64,000 bases of DNA, from NCBI RefSeq assembly GCF_003610555.1, contig NZ_RAPQ01000008.1, positions 1,480,490 to 1,544,489 on the forward strand, given 5' to 3'. Each line of letters starts with the position of its first letter. Position 1 is the stretch's first letter. Of this stretch, positions 27,555-36,478 are shown in pieces. The DNA comes from Marinifilum flexuosum (GTDB taxonomy: Bacteria; Bacteroidota; Bacteroidia; Bacteroidales; Marinifilaceae). The notes beneath the pieces were generated by a model. The model was not told the origin of the DNA and searched no databases. It worked only from the letters and a program-made list of their open reading frames with translations. The translations under genes were made by a program, and so were the position numbers.

Positions 27555-29948
27555 TTATTTTAGATTAATATCTACTCCCATAATAAAATTCCTTCCAACA
27601 CCTGCAATTCCTGAGGAATACGGACGATATCTTTTATTAAATATATTCTCGATTGAAAAGTTAAGATTTATTGAGTTTGTAAGTTTATAATTGTTGTTCC
27701 AACTTACAATTAACCACTCAGGAGAATAAGGGTTGCCATTCTTATCCTGAGCATACAGGTAAGCTTTGTCTTTTTCGACCTCTGCAAGGTCGTTGTAAGC
27801 TATTTTAGCATTGTACTCTAAAGCAATATTGGAAGATAGTTTATTTGACTTATAATCCAGTTTAAAAGAGCCAAACATTGGAGCAATATGTCTAACAGGA
27901 CTACCATCTTTGTATTCTCCATTGTTGTAGTTCATATTTGCTGTTGCTGAAAAGTTTTGATTGATTTTTGCAATACACTGGAAGTTAACTCCCCATACTT
28001 TGGCATTGTCAGCATTAACAATTGCTTGAACTTCGCTCTCTGTATCATCGTAAATTATTGTATGATGACCATCAAAACTGTAGTCGCTTCGAATCATTGC
28101 ATCATCAAGAAATGAATAAAATGCATTGATATCAATGAAAAATTTCTGATTAAAATTCTTACTGACATTAAAGTCGAGATTGTAAATATATTCTGGTTTT
28201 AGGTCTTTGTTAGGAACAACCACTTTTCCTGGTTCAGAATCAAAAATTTTACCTATGTCATCAATATTTGGAGCTCTAAAACCAGAGCTTGCATTGAATT
28301 TGAGGTCCCAACCAGAATCTGAATTGTAAGTTACTCCTAGACCGCCATTAAGTGAACCAGTTGATAAATCAAGATTGGTAAATGGAAAGTTGTAGTAAGT
28401 ATTATCAAGTTCGGAACTGATCCAGATATGAGAATATCTGATTCCCGTATTTAATGTCCAGTTTGAATTCAATTTGTGTTTGATATTGCTGTAAAAAGCA
28501 AGTGTTGAGTATTTAGATTTATCTGGATAACGACTTGCAATTTCCTCAAAGGTATTGGTTTCAATATTGGTACTATGTCCTGTTGACCTTAATCGATTGT
28601 GAGTCATTTCTGCTCCCCAGAATAAATGGGTCGATTTTGTTAATTTTTTTTCTGCATCTGCATTTATGATATAGATCTTTAATTTCTCAGATCGATTTCG
28701 TTTTATTGCAGAGGAAAATTTTCTATCGTGTCGACTTTCTTTATAATTTTGAAATGCTGTAGTTAATCTGAATGAATCATACAAAAGCTTGGCTTTCTTC
28801 AATGTAATTTGAAAGTTATGCATTTGTAATGTTTGCGGCCCATAATACCATTCTGCATACTTTAAATTATCTCCTTTGTATTGGATTAATCTATCATAAC
28901 GAGGAATGTCAGAACTTGTTGTGTAGTGAAATCCATAAAGTAAATCGGTATTTTCAGAGGCTTTATATCTGATCTTCTGAACCAGATTGAATTGGTTGTA
29001 GCCTGATTGTTTTTGGGATTTAGGTTCAGAGTTAGTGATTATTTTGTCGGTCCCATTATCTATAATAACATATTCATTTCTTAAATACTCATCAGGACCA
29101 TGGCTACCCATTTTTTGGTCATCAAAATCACTGTAAGTAACGCTTCCGGCATAACTCAAACGTTCTTTCCCAATATTATATGATACATGGTTCATTACTT
29201 CGTTATTAGCAGATGAATAACGGTTTTTGTATCTTAATTTGGTGTTGGTTTTTCCCGAGGTTGAATAGAGTGGTTTTATGGTATGAAAATCCATAACACC
29301 ACCAATTGCATCGCTACCGTATATAATTGAACCAGGTCCTAAAATAACTTCTGCAGATTCAAGACTGTTGGCATCAATACTTATGACATTTTGCAGGTTG
29401 CCACTTCGGTAAATTGCATTGTTTAAACGAACTCCATCTAAAACAAGTAAAACTCGGTTTGCAGCAAAACCTCTAATCATTGGACTGCCACCACCTAACT
29501 GGCTTTTTTGAATATAAACCTGATTGCATGATTTTAACAAGTCGGCAGTTGTTTGGGAGTTAGTATTTGAGATTTCTGCTTTGTCAATTTTATGAACTTT
29601 TAAAGGTACTTCTTTGATATTTTGTTCCCATTTATTTGCAGAAACTACGACCTCTTGTATTGGAAATATATTGGAATGTAATTTAACAATGAAATTTTGA
29701 AGTTTAATATCGTTAAAATCTTTTTCTAAGTTCTGATAAGATGGATGCTGAAAGTGTAAAAGCCTTTTTTCTTTAAATTCTGATAAATCAGCAATTCCAA
29801 GTTCATTGGTTAGTATGGAATTGTAATTGTCAAATATGTATACATTTTCAATTGGCTTATTGGATTCTTTATCAACAACTTTAATTTGTTGCGAAAAACT
29901 TAAATTTGCAATTAATACAAGTAAGAAAGAGCTTAGTAGGCGAAACAT
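27555..29948 (-). CDS. TonB-dependent outer-membrane receptor (siderophore/cobalamin-type)
   Basis: A 797-residue receptor, shorter than the SusC proteins. Signal peptide (1-19), carboxypeptidase-regulatory-like domain (about 21-90), TonB box region (PIQEVVVSANKWEQNIKEVPLKVHKID), plug with LLKSCNQVYIQKSQLGGGSPMIRGFAANRVLLVLDGVRLNNAIYRSG and SAEVILGPGSIIYGSDAIGGVMDFHT, and a barrel ending IMGVDINLK. The plug style is that of CirA/BtuB-like receptors for iron complexes, haem or vitamins rather than SusC. No SusD gene follows. The upstream lipoprotein gene is separated by a terminator. The substrate is unknown. Confidence 0.92.
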   Translation of the reverse strand: MFRLLSSFLLVLIANLSFSQQIKVVDKESNKPIENVYIFDNYNSILTNELGIADLSEFKEKRLLHFQHPSYQNLEKDFNDIKLQNFIVKLHSNIFPIQEVVVSANKWEQNIKEVPLKVHKIDKAEISNTNSQTTADLLKSCNQVYIQKSQLGGGSPMIRGFAANRVLLVLDGVRLNNAIYRSGNLQNVISIDANSLESAEVILGPGSIIYGSDAIGGVMDFHTIKPLYSTSGKTNTKLRYKNRYSSANNEVMNHVSYNIGKERLSYAGSVTYSDFDDQKMGSHGPDEYLRNEYVIIDNGTDKIITNSEPKSQKQSGYNQFNLVQKIRYKASENTDLLYGFHYTTSSDIPRYDRLIQYKGDNLKYAEWYYGPQTLQMHNFQITLKKAKLLYDSFRLTTAFQNYKESRHDRKFSSAIKRNRSEKLKIYIINADAEKKLTKSTHLFWGAEMTHNRLRSTGHSTNIETNTFEEIASRYPDKSKYSTLAFYSNIKHKLNSNWTLNTGIRYSHIWISSELDNTYYNFPFTNLDLSTGSLNGGLGVTYNSDSGWDLKFNASSGFRAPNIDDIGKIFDSEPGKVVVPNKDLKPEYIYNLDFNVSKNFNQKFFIDINAFYSFLDDAMIRSDYSFDGHHTIIYDDTESEVQAIVNADNAKVWGVNFQCIAKINQNFSATANMNYNNGEYKDGSPVRHIAPMFGSFKLDYKSNKLSSNIALEYNAKIAYNDLAEVEKDKAYLYAQDKNGNPYSPEWLIVSWNNNYKLTNSINLNFSIENIFNKRYRPYSSGIAGVGRNFIMGVDINLK

Positions 29949-30007
29949 ATATTATGAATTAAATAGAAAACTCAAATATATGATTAATATTTTATTTGGA
30001 GTATAAA

Positions 30008-30032
30008 AAAGGGCATCTCTTGGATACCCTTT
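30008..30032 (-). terminator. Terminator of the M49-like lipoprotein gene
   Basis: A stem with one mismatch (30008-30017 with 30023-30032) is followed on the minus strand by a T-rich tract. Confidence 0.7.
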
Positions 30033-30056
30033 AAAAAATACTTGTTCAAAGCAACA

Positions 30057-31709
30057 TTACTTTTCAGCAATTATTACTTTTTCTCCTTGATCATAAGTTA
30101 AGTCTTTAGGAATTTTTGCACGTTGAATTCGATATAAGTCTTGCAATAATTCATTTCTGATATACCCTTTATCCTTTATAAGTTTGTCAGCAGCTGCGTA
30201 ATCACCATTTCCTTGAATTTCAAGAACCATTTTGGCAAGAGATTCAATTGCTTTCTCCATTTTGTAATCATTGATTTTATAGGTCCCCGTATTCTTATGG
30301 TATTTAAAAGCTTCATGTTCCTGGAAATAATAGAAACGTATCATATTTGCTACACCTTGAGCGTCGGTAACACCAAATCGAATGGATCTAAATACATCAG
30401 CCATATAGGTTACATAGTTGTCGAGCATATCTATTCCTTCGGTTTGTCGCATATCATGAACCTGATTTAAAAGATACATTCTTAATACATCATTTTTAAG
30501 CTCATTAATAACATTGTAATGTCCTTTTAAGGCATCTTTTACATCTCCATTTCCGTTAATTGTGTTTGTGATATCAATACCACTGGTAAGTTCAAAGAAA
30601 ATGGTATTTAAGAAAAACGATTCAAAATTTACATGTTTGCGTTGTTGTTCATCTATTACCAATCCACTAATTGGATTTAATATTTTATTGAATTTGGCTT
30701 GCATTACATTTTTAAAGTATACTCGTTTTGCATCTGACGCCTTTTGAAGTCCTACCGGAAGATTTAAACCAATTAGTTTATTACCAGCATTGCAGTATCC
30801 AGAATTATATAGTACGTTATAAATCGACAAATTGGCTTTGCTACTTACAGATTCCGCTTTAAGCTTATCATCAACAGGTAAATTTTGCTGTAAGAATGGC
30901 AATAAAGAAGCGTATTTAGATACGTTGTTGGTACATTCGTTATCTCTTAGGAGAATAAAGGCACCATAGGAGTATTTTGTCCAAATCAACTGATCTTCCG
31001 TGTTTACAATAGGACCTGCAATAAAATCCAGTTGGTTATTATTGAGTTCTAACCAAAGCTTATCACTTTCAGTAAAGTTATCGGAAGTGAGGTCCTTAGC
31101 TCTTTGAAGTAAATACTGTTTAAAATCATCAGATTCAGCTAAATTGGCAGCTTCTTTCAAATGATCAGAAGCCAATTGTAATTGTGTACTGTAAGCAACA
31201 TTAAAAGGAACTACTTTTAAGTTTCCATTTGCATCTCTTGTAAGATTTGTAAATGCACTGTATTTTTCATCGTTATTCAATTGAAAGAACTCTTCCTGAT
31301 TGATATCAGTCGGGAAAAAACCAATTCCTAATGGTCTTGGAGGAAAGTCTTCAGTAAATGGTTTAAATCCATCTAATCTATCCCAGGGACCATAATTTAT
31401 TTTGGCATACTTCTTCATGTCAGGATCTTCAATGCTATTTAAGAGAGCATTTTTATCTCCATAGGCTTGCATCCAATAAATATCATCAATTGCATCAGCA
31501 GCCTTTATTAGATGAGAGAACAATTTTATTTGTTGGGAAGAGAGGGAGTTTAGATCTGCAGATAGCTTAACTTCTGCATAGTTGGCTAATTTTCTTTGTA
31601 TCACTGTATCGCCAGTTTTTTTGTCTTCTGCCTTTTTTTCAGGTTGGCAAGACACTGCAAATACCATTGATACAATCAGACCGAGTAAAAATATGCTATT
31701 TCGTATCAT
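30057..31709 (-). CDS. Lipoprotein related to M49 (dipeptidyl-peptidase III-like) peptidases, zinc site lost
   Basis: A 550-residue lipoprotein (lipobox FAVSC, Cys21). The overall pattern resembles the Bacteroidota M49/DPP-III-like peptidases: DIYWMQAYGDK near the N-terminus, PPRPLGIGFFP, the NTI..E..SG segment followed by NTINGNGDVKDALKGHYNVINELKNDVLRMYLL, which aligns by eye with the family's zinc region. Where active relatives have a His-Glu-x-x(-x)-His motif, this protein reads Phe372-Glu373-Leu-Thr-Ser376-Gly. The second motif, normally Glu-Glu-x-x-Ala-Asp, reads ELKND (403-407). The DNA codon for residue 372 is TTT, so this is not a translation artefact. The zinc-binding histidines are therefore gone and I expect no peptidase activity. 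It may be a peptide-binding or structural protein. Family recognition is from memory. Confidence 0.65.
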   Translation of the reverse strand: MIRNSIFLLGLIVSMVFAVSCQPEKKAEDKKTGDTVIQRKLANYAEVKLSADLNSLSSQQIKLFSHLIKAADAIDDIYWMQAYGDKNALLNSIEDPDMKKYAKINYGPWDRLDGFKPFTEDFPPRPLGIGFFPTDINQEEFFQLNNDEKYSAFTNLTRDANGNLKVVPFNVAYSTQLQLASDHLKEAANLAESDDFKQYLLQRAKDLTSDNFTESDKLWLELNNNQLDFIAGPIVNTEDQLIWTKYSYGAFILLRDNECTNNVSKYASLLPFLQQNLPVDDKLKAESVSSKANLSIYNVLYNSGYCNAGNKLIGLNLPVGLQKASDAKRVYFKNVMQAKFNKILNPISGLVIDEQQRKHVNFESFFLNTIFFELTSGIDITNTINGNGDVKDALKGHYNVINELKNDVLRMYLLNQVHDMRQTEGIDMLDNYVTYMADVFRSIRFGVTDAQGVANMIRFYYFQEHEAFKYHKNTGTYKINDYKMEKAIESLAKMVLEIQGNGDYAAADKLIKDKGYIRNELLQDLYRIQRAKIPKDLTYDQGEKVIIAEK

Positions 31710-32107
31710 AATAGTAGGGTTTTGGGTGAAGATTAAGTAAACAGATGGTTTTACATCAAATAAATTTCACATGAAAAATTAATATGTTTTGTGTGAAGTT
31801 GGTCACACTCTATAAGTTACAAAAAATAGGAGTGGGAAAAAAATTGACTTTCTCGAAACTGAGGATGAAGGTGATCTGGATTAGAATGAAGAAAGTGGGA
31901 GGATAACAATTGCCGATCTTGTTGCTTTAGAGTACACATGATTAGTAGGATTCAACTTAAAGTTTTTATTGGTTCGAAGTGTAAGACTAAAATATGCGTA
32001 CTTTGCGGTACTATTTTTAACAGGTATTAAAATTACTTTTAACACGTGTCAAAAAATATTTCAATACGTGTTATAATTTATAAGCATAACTTCACTTAAA
32101 ATGAAAT
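31710..32107. other. Intergenic region upstream of the M49-like gene
   Basis: About 400 bp with no ORF. An 8-bp inverted repeat TAACACGT/ACGTGTTA (32040-32047 with 32066-32073, 18-nt spacer) could be a regulator site, but it lies about 330 bp from the nearest start codon. Confidence 0.4.
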
Positions 32108-32142
32108 GAGCTTAGGTAGCCCATAGCACCTAAGCTCGTTTT
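32108..32142. terminator. Hairpin terminator after pgpH
   Basis: A 10-bp perfect stem (32108-32117 with 32128-32137) lies about 20 bp beyond the end of the 7TM-HD gene. T-tracts on either side are weak, so it may act as a weak or bidirectional terminator or a 3'-end stabiliser. Confidence 0.65.
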
Positions 32143-32155
32143 GTCTACAAGTTAA

Positions 32156-34300
32156 TTAGTTTTTGTTTTTTATTTCTTTTGGATATTCAATTCTTGCATG
32201 ATACACATTAATCAAGTTGGTTGTAAAAATCTCCTTGATTTCATTGATATTCCTAAAAGTGATATCCGCATTTGCAAAGCGATTTTCTTTCACTTGTTTG
32301 TCAATGATTTTATCGATTAACTCTCGAATGGTTTCCGAAGTTTTTTCCTTCAAGCTTCTCGAAGCAGCTTCAATTCCATCAGCCATCATTAAAACAGCGG
32401 TTTCTTTGGTAAATGGATCTGGTCCTGGATATTGGAATTTCTCTTCGTCAATTTCCTTGTCCGGGTATTTGTTTTTAAAGGATGTATAGAAGTACATCAC
32501 TTTACCTGCACCATGATGAGTTTCAATAAAGTCGATAATTTGTTGAGGCAACTTGTGTTTTTTTGCAATTTTCACTCCAAATTTCACATGGTCAGTAATA
32601 ATTTGAGCACTTTTATCAAATTCAAGGTCATCGTGAGGGTTTTTGTTCGACATCTGATTTTCGATGAAATAAACGGGATGTTTCATTTTACCAATATCAT
32701 GGTAAAGTGCACCAGTTCTCACTAATAATGGATTACCGCCAATTTTATTAATTGCAGCTTCGGCAAGGTTGGCAACCTGTAAACAGTGCTGGAATGTTCC
32801 TGGCGATTGTTGAATTAACTGTCGCAATAGGGGGTGATTTTGGTTTGATAATTCAATCAATGTAACATCAGAGAGGAATCCAAATAACTTTTCGAAGATG
32901 TAAATTAATGAATATGAAAAGGTAAGTAGCAAGCCATTAATAGCAAACCATACAAAATTGAACCATTTAATCTCTTCGATGCTACCTTCTTGCGTAATCG
33001 CGAAAGCGAAATAAACAACACTGTAAGTTAAGAATGTAATAATGGCAGTTAATACAAGCTGACCACGTCTCTCAAGTCTAGGCAAGCTGTAAATGGCCAT
33101 AATACCTGCTGCCAGTTGAAGAAATACAAATTCGAAGCCGTTAGGGGCTAGAAATCCAGTAATTAAAACCGTAACGATAAAAACAAACAATGCTGTTCTA
33201 CTATCCATTAATGTTCGTACCACAATTGTAATAAGTGCAAACGGGATAATGTAGATGTTTACATCTACGTTTTGGTTTTGTAGTTTTAATATCAGAGTTG
33301 TAAGAGCAACGAATAGCAAAACCAACAGAAAAATGAAGAGAAGCTTTTTATTATCGTGTAAAATTTGTTTTCTAAAGTTTCGTAGGTATAAGAACAAAAG
33401 AACAATACAGGAAATGATCAATAAGGCTTGACCTCCTACAATTAGGTAATGATTTTTTGATGACCCTAAAATGTTTTCCTGCTCTTTTTTAAGAGATTCC
33501 AATATTAGAAAAGTCTCATCGTCGATTATGTCTCCAACTAAAACAATTCTAGTACCTCGGTCAACTTTCCCTTTTGTAAATGAAATATTCGAAAGCATGC
33601 TGTTTTTAACCTGATCGGACATTGTTTTGTTGTAAAACAGATTTTGAGTCAGATAAGAGTCAAGGTTTAGATTCTGAAGAAAACTTTGAAAAACAGGATT
33701 GTTGTAATCGGATTTTAAATTCGAACTAATGTTTTCATAGGCAGTTCTTGCTGAATAGATTTTATCGGTAAGAATTTTTTCATTAATGTTATTTACTGAC
33801 TTGTTGATTGCTTCAGTCAGTTTGAAGTTATACTGTAATTTCTCATTTTGAAAATCAGCAATACCGATATTGTAATAATTTTTAAGGTTGGTTTTAAGGT
33901 AATTGTAACAAAGTAATTTTTCGGCATCCGATCTCTTTTGAGAATAGTTTAGTTTTTTATAAGCTGATGACTTCTCAAATTTTCTCCATTTTTTTTCAAA
34001 ATTCTTTTCAAACCTTTCTATTATTGAAGGATAAATGGAAGTGTCAACTTTAAAATAGGGGCTGAATCGGCTCAAAATACTATCTCGATTCTGATTCAAT
34101 TCCTGTTCTGTTTTTAAGATAGAAAAATCAAAAGGAGCAATAAGGGTTTCATGCATCCAAGGTTTGCCTTTCTGGTATTCATACTTAAAGTTTCCCGTAT
34201 TCGGGAAGAGTAGCATAATTAGTACAATGGTAATTGTAGTAATAGTAAAGCGATAAATGTTACTTAAGTTTTGTCGAATTAACCTAAAGTATTTATTCAT
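32156..34300 (-). CDS. pgpH: 7TM-HD (PgpH-type) cyclic-di-AMP phosphodiesterase
   Basis: A 714-residue membrane protein: an N-terminal helix (about 13-32), an extracytoplasmic domain of about 230 residues (7TMR-HDED type), seven closely spaced membrane helices (about 285-485), then a cytosolic HD domain. HD residues are visible: GALYHDIGKMKHP (His534-Asp535), TDHVKFGVKIA and IETHHGAGKVMYFY (His595-His596), with MMADGIEAASRS near the end. In other bacteria this family hydrolyses c-di-AMP to pApA in response to an external signal sensed by the extracytoplasmic domain. No other c-di-AMP gene is nearby. It is transcribed alone, divergent from the NlpC/P60 gene. Confidence 0.9.
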   Translation of the reverse strand: MNKYFRLIRQNLSNIYRFTITTITIVLIMLLFPNTGNFKYEYQKGKPWMHETLIAPFDFSILKTEQELNQNRDSILSRFSPYFKVDTSIYPSIIERFEKNFEKKWRKFEKSSAYKKLNYSQKRSDAEKLLCYNYLKTNLKNYYNIGIADFQNEKLQYNFKLTEAINKSVNNINEKILTDKIYSARTAYENISSNLKSDYNNPVFQSFLQNLNLDSYLTQNLFYNKTMSDQVKNSMLSNISFTKGKVDRGTRIVLVGDIIDDETFLILESLKKEQENILGSSKNHYLIVGGQALLIISCIVLLFLYLRNFRKQILHDNKKLLFIFLLVLLFVALTTLILKLQNQNVDVNIYIIPFALITIVVRTLMDSRTALFVFIVTVLITGFLAPNGFEFVFLQLAAGIMAIYSLPRLERRGQLVLTAIITFLTYSVVYFAFAITQEGSIEEIKWFNFVWFAINGLLLTFSYSLIYIFEKLFGFLSDVTLIELSNQNHPLLRQLIQQSPGTFQHCLQVANLAEAAINKIGGNPLLVRTGALYHDIGKMKHPVYFIENQMSNKNPHDDLEFDKSAQIITDHVKFGVKIAKKHKLPQQIIDFIETHHGAGKVMYFYTSFKNKYPDKEIDEEKFQYPGPDPFTKETAVLMMADGIEAASRSLKEKTSETIRELIDKIIDKQVKENRFANADITFRNINEIKEIFTTNLINVYHARIEYPKEIKNKN

Positions 34301-34444
34301 TCTAAATGTAATTATAGGAGTGTTGAAATTCTTTTTATAAAATTAGTTGAATATTTTTTGGTAAAAAATATTTATTCATTTCTTTTACCTGCGATATACA
34401 CAGCAAATATATCAATGCAAATGTAAAAACATAATTATATTTTT

Positions 34445-34452
34445 TATATTTG
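34445..34452 (+). promoter_or_regulatory. -7 box of the NlpC/P60 gene
   Basis: A perfect TAnnTTTG (TATATTTG) lies 29 nt upstream of the ATG. No clear -33 TTTG at the usual spacing. Confidence 0.5.
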
Positions 34453-34481
34453 ATTGATAACAATCATTAAGCAACCAATAC

Positions 34482-35279
34482 ATGAATTACGGAATTTCCG
34501 ATTTAAGTATCATCCCTGTACGAAGCGAACCTGCTGAAAAAAGTGAAATGGTTACCCAAATTTTATTTGGAGAGCATTTTGAAGTTATTGAGGATGTTGA
34601 AAACTGGAGCAAGGTACGATTAGCCTACGATAATTATGAGGGTTGGGTTGATACTAAAATGATAAGTGTTATCAATGAAGAGTTTTATAATTTACTAGCT
34701 ATTCAGGCACCAGCGGTTGCGAATGATACTTTTAATATTGTTTTTCAAGAGAAAGATTATTCAAACAAACTAATTGTACCTGGAAGTTCGTTCCCCTTTT
34801 GTGATCGAAAAGAGAAATCTTTTAAAATAGGAGAGAAGAAGTATTTCTACCAAGGAAAAGTTACTGGAAATGGTGATGAAACGAATGTCCGAGATTCCAT
34901 TATTGAAGCAGCTTTAAAATATTTCAACGCACCTTACCTTTGGGGAGGAAGAACTCCCTATGGAATTGATTGTTCTGGCTTAACGCAAATTGTTTACAAG
35001 CTGAATGGAATTAGTTTACCTCGCGATGCCAGTCAGCAAGTTTTGGTGGGCGAACCATTAACTTTTGTAGAAGAAGCAATGCCAGGTGATCTGGCCTTTT
35101 TCGATAATGCCGAAGGTAAAATTACACATGTTGGTATTATTTGGGACAGACACAAAATTATCCATGCTTCCGGTAAGGTGAGAATTGATAATGTCGATCA
35201 TCAAGGAATTTTTAATGTAGACACCAAATGTTACACGCATAAATTAAGAGTAATTAAGCGAATTATTGCACAAGTCTAA
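34482..35279 (+). CDS. NlpC/P60 (C40) peptidoglycan endopeptidase with bacterial SH3 domain
   Basis: A 265-residue protein. Residues 1-62 form a bacterial SH3-like domain (YGISDLSIIPVRSEPAEKSEMVTQILFGE...GWVDTKMI), followed by a second SH3-like segment, then the C40 catalytic domain. Catalytic residues are visible: Cys164 (GIDCSGLTQIVYK), His216 (KITHVGII) and His228 (IIHASGKVRID). These enzymes cleave gamma-D-Glu-(m)DAP bonds in peptidoglycan or free peptides. No signal peptide is present, as in the YkfC-type cytosolic enzymes used to recycle wall peptides, so a role in murein recycling is plausible. The Nudix gene follows 36 bp downstream on the same strand. Confidence 0.92.
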   Translation: MNYGISDLSIIPVRSEPAEKSEMVTQILFGEHFEVIEDVENWSKVRLAYDNYEGWVDTKMISVINEEFYNLLAIQAPAVANDTFNIVFQEKDYSNKLIVPGSSFPFCDRKEKSFKIGEKKYFYQGKVTGNGDETNVRDSIIEAALKYFNAPYLWGGRTPYGIDCSGLTQIVYKLNGISLPRDASQQVLVGEPLTFVEEAMPGDLAFFDNAEGKITHVGIIWDRHKIIHASGKVRIDNVDHQGIFNVDTKCYTHKLRVIKRIIAQV

Positions 35280-35315
35280 TTTATTTTACTCATTCACTCA
35301 TTCACAAACTACATC

Positions 35316-35753
35316 ATGTATACATACGAATATCCACGTCCGGCATTAACTGTTGATTGTGCCATTTTTTGTAAATGTGAAAGCAATCATTATGTGTTGT
35401 TAATTGAAAGGGCCAATAATCCTTTCAAAAACAAATGGGCTTTTCCTGGTGGTTTTGTTGATATGGATGAAGATTTGGATATTGCAGCATATCGTGAGTT
35501 AAAGGAAGAAACCGGTTTTGAAGGCGTTTCTATTTCGCAGTTCAAAACATATGGTGCAGTAAATCGTGATCCTAGAGGACGTACGGTTTCGGTTGTTTAT
35601 TTGGCTCAAATGGAGGCAGAATGCTTACCACAAGTTAAAGGTGAAGATGATGCATTAAAAGCTCAATGGATTGATGTTAGCAAATTACCAGCCTTGGCGT
35701 TTGATCATGATGCAATTATGCAAGATCTTAAAGATCACCTTTCATTACTTTAG
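35316..35753 (+). CDS. Nudix hydrolase
   Basis: A 145-residue single-domain protein with the complete Nudix box at about residues 46-68 (GGFVDMDEDLDIAAYRELKEETG, matching G-x5-E-x7-R-E-U-x-E-E-x-G-U). The start TVDCAIFCKCESNHYVLLIERANNPFKNKWAFPGG is typical of ADP-ribose pyrophosphatase or 8-oxo-dGTP-type enzymes; the substrate cannot be chosen from sequence. Its last 9 bp overlap the end of the convergent wbqC-like gene. Confidence 0.92.
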   Translation: MYTYEYPRPALTVDCAIFCKCESNHYVLLIERANNPFKNKWAFPGGFVDMDEDLDIAAYRELKEETGFEGVSISQFKTYGAVNRDPRGRTVSVVYLAQMEAECLPQVKGEDDALKAQWIDVSKLPALAFDHDAIMQDLKDHLSLL

Positions 35754-36386
35754 GCATGATTCCAAATAGTACGAGCTATCAGGACCTAAATTAAATATCA
35801 AATCCAAAATGCTTAGGTTGGGAATGAAACCATGTTTATTGCCAAAAACTTGAGTGTAAGTTTGTGGGTTAAACGCGGTATCATTTATTTCTTTTGAAGG
35901 TTTTGGATGAATAACATTTCTAAAATCAGCAATGTTAGGAGTGTTTACAGGAATAAAATCATCGGTTAAGGAGTTCTTGTTTTCTATTTCAAGGATTTCA
36001 CAAATCTCGGATTGAATTTCAAGATTAAAATCTAAAAGGAAGTCCCACTTTTGGTTGAAAAATCGCTCCAAATCATCGATGTAATATTCGTAAAAAGGTG
36101 ATGATTTGTAAGCAGATTCTATACCTTTCCAATGTAGCTTTTGCCAGTTGGTGTCGTAAGAGATCTTAACATCTTTGGTTAATACCTTTTTATTGGTAGC
36201 CTTTACCACTGGGACAGAAATAGCCAATGCTCCATTTGCTCCATAAATATTACACCTGTTGCGGTACGATTGCTTTGAATAGTTTTCCCATTGTTCAATC
36301 AATACATTTGAGTACTGAATCATTTTGCAATAGTACTGAATTGGTGCAAAATATGCTGTTGAAAGTAGAGCTGTGGTATTTTCCAT
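35745..36386 (-). CDS. WbqC-like family protein
   Basis: A 213-residue cytosolic protein with the WbqC family signature: LLSTAYFAPIQYYCKMIQYSNVLIEQWENYSKQSYRNRCNIYGANGALAISVPV near the start and WQKLHWKGIESAYKSSPFYEYYIDDLERFF in the middle. The family is linked to surface polysaccharide or nucleotide-sugar metabolism, but its reaction is not settled. It is the last gene of the dapB-lepB-lepB-wbqC series, a neighbourhood I recall from other Bacteroidales. It is separated from lepB by a terminator-like hairpin and overlaps the Nudix gene end. Confidence 0.88.
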   Translation of the reverse strand: MENTTALLSTAYFAPIQYYCKMIQYSNVLIEQWENYSKQSYRNRCNIYGANGALAISVPVVKATNKKVLTKDVKISYDTNWQKLHWKGIESAYKSSPFYEYYIDDLERFFNQKWDFLLDFNLEIQSEICEILEIENKNSLTDDFIPVNTPNIADFRNVIHPKPSKEINDTAFNPQTYTQVFGNKHGFIPNLSILDLIFNLGPDSSYYLESCLK

Positions 36387-36434
36387 TGTTCTTCTGTTTG
36401 GACTGCGAAACTATAAAAAATATAGATAAAAGAA

Positions 36435-36458
36435 AAAGGCATCTTTGCAGATGCCTTT
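36435..36458 (-). terminator. Terminator of the dapB-lepB-lepB unit
   Basis: A 10-bp perfect stem (36435-36444 with 36449-36458) with a 4-nt loop is followed on the minus strand by a T-rich tract. It lies between lepB and the wbqC-like gene. Confidence 0.8.
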
Positions 36459-36478
36459 ACATATTTCGATTTAATAAC

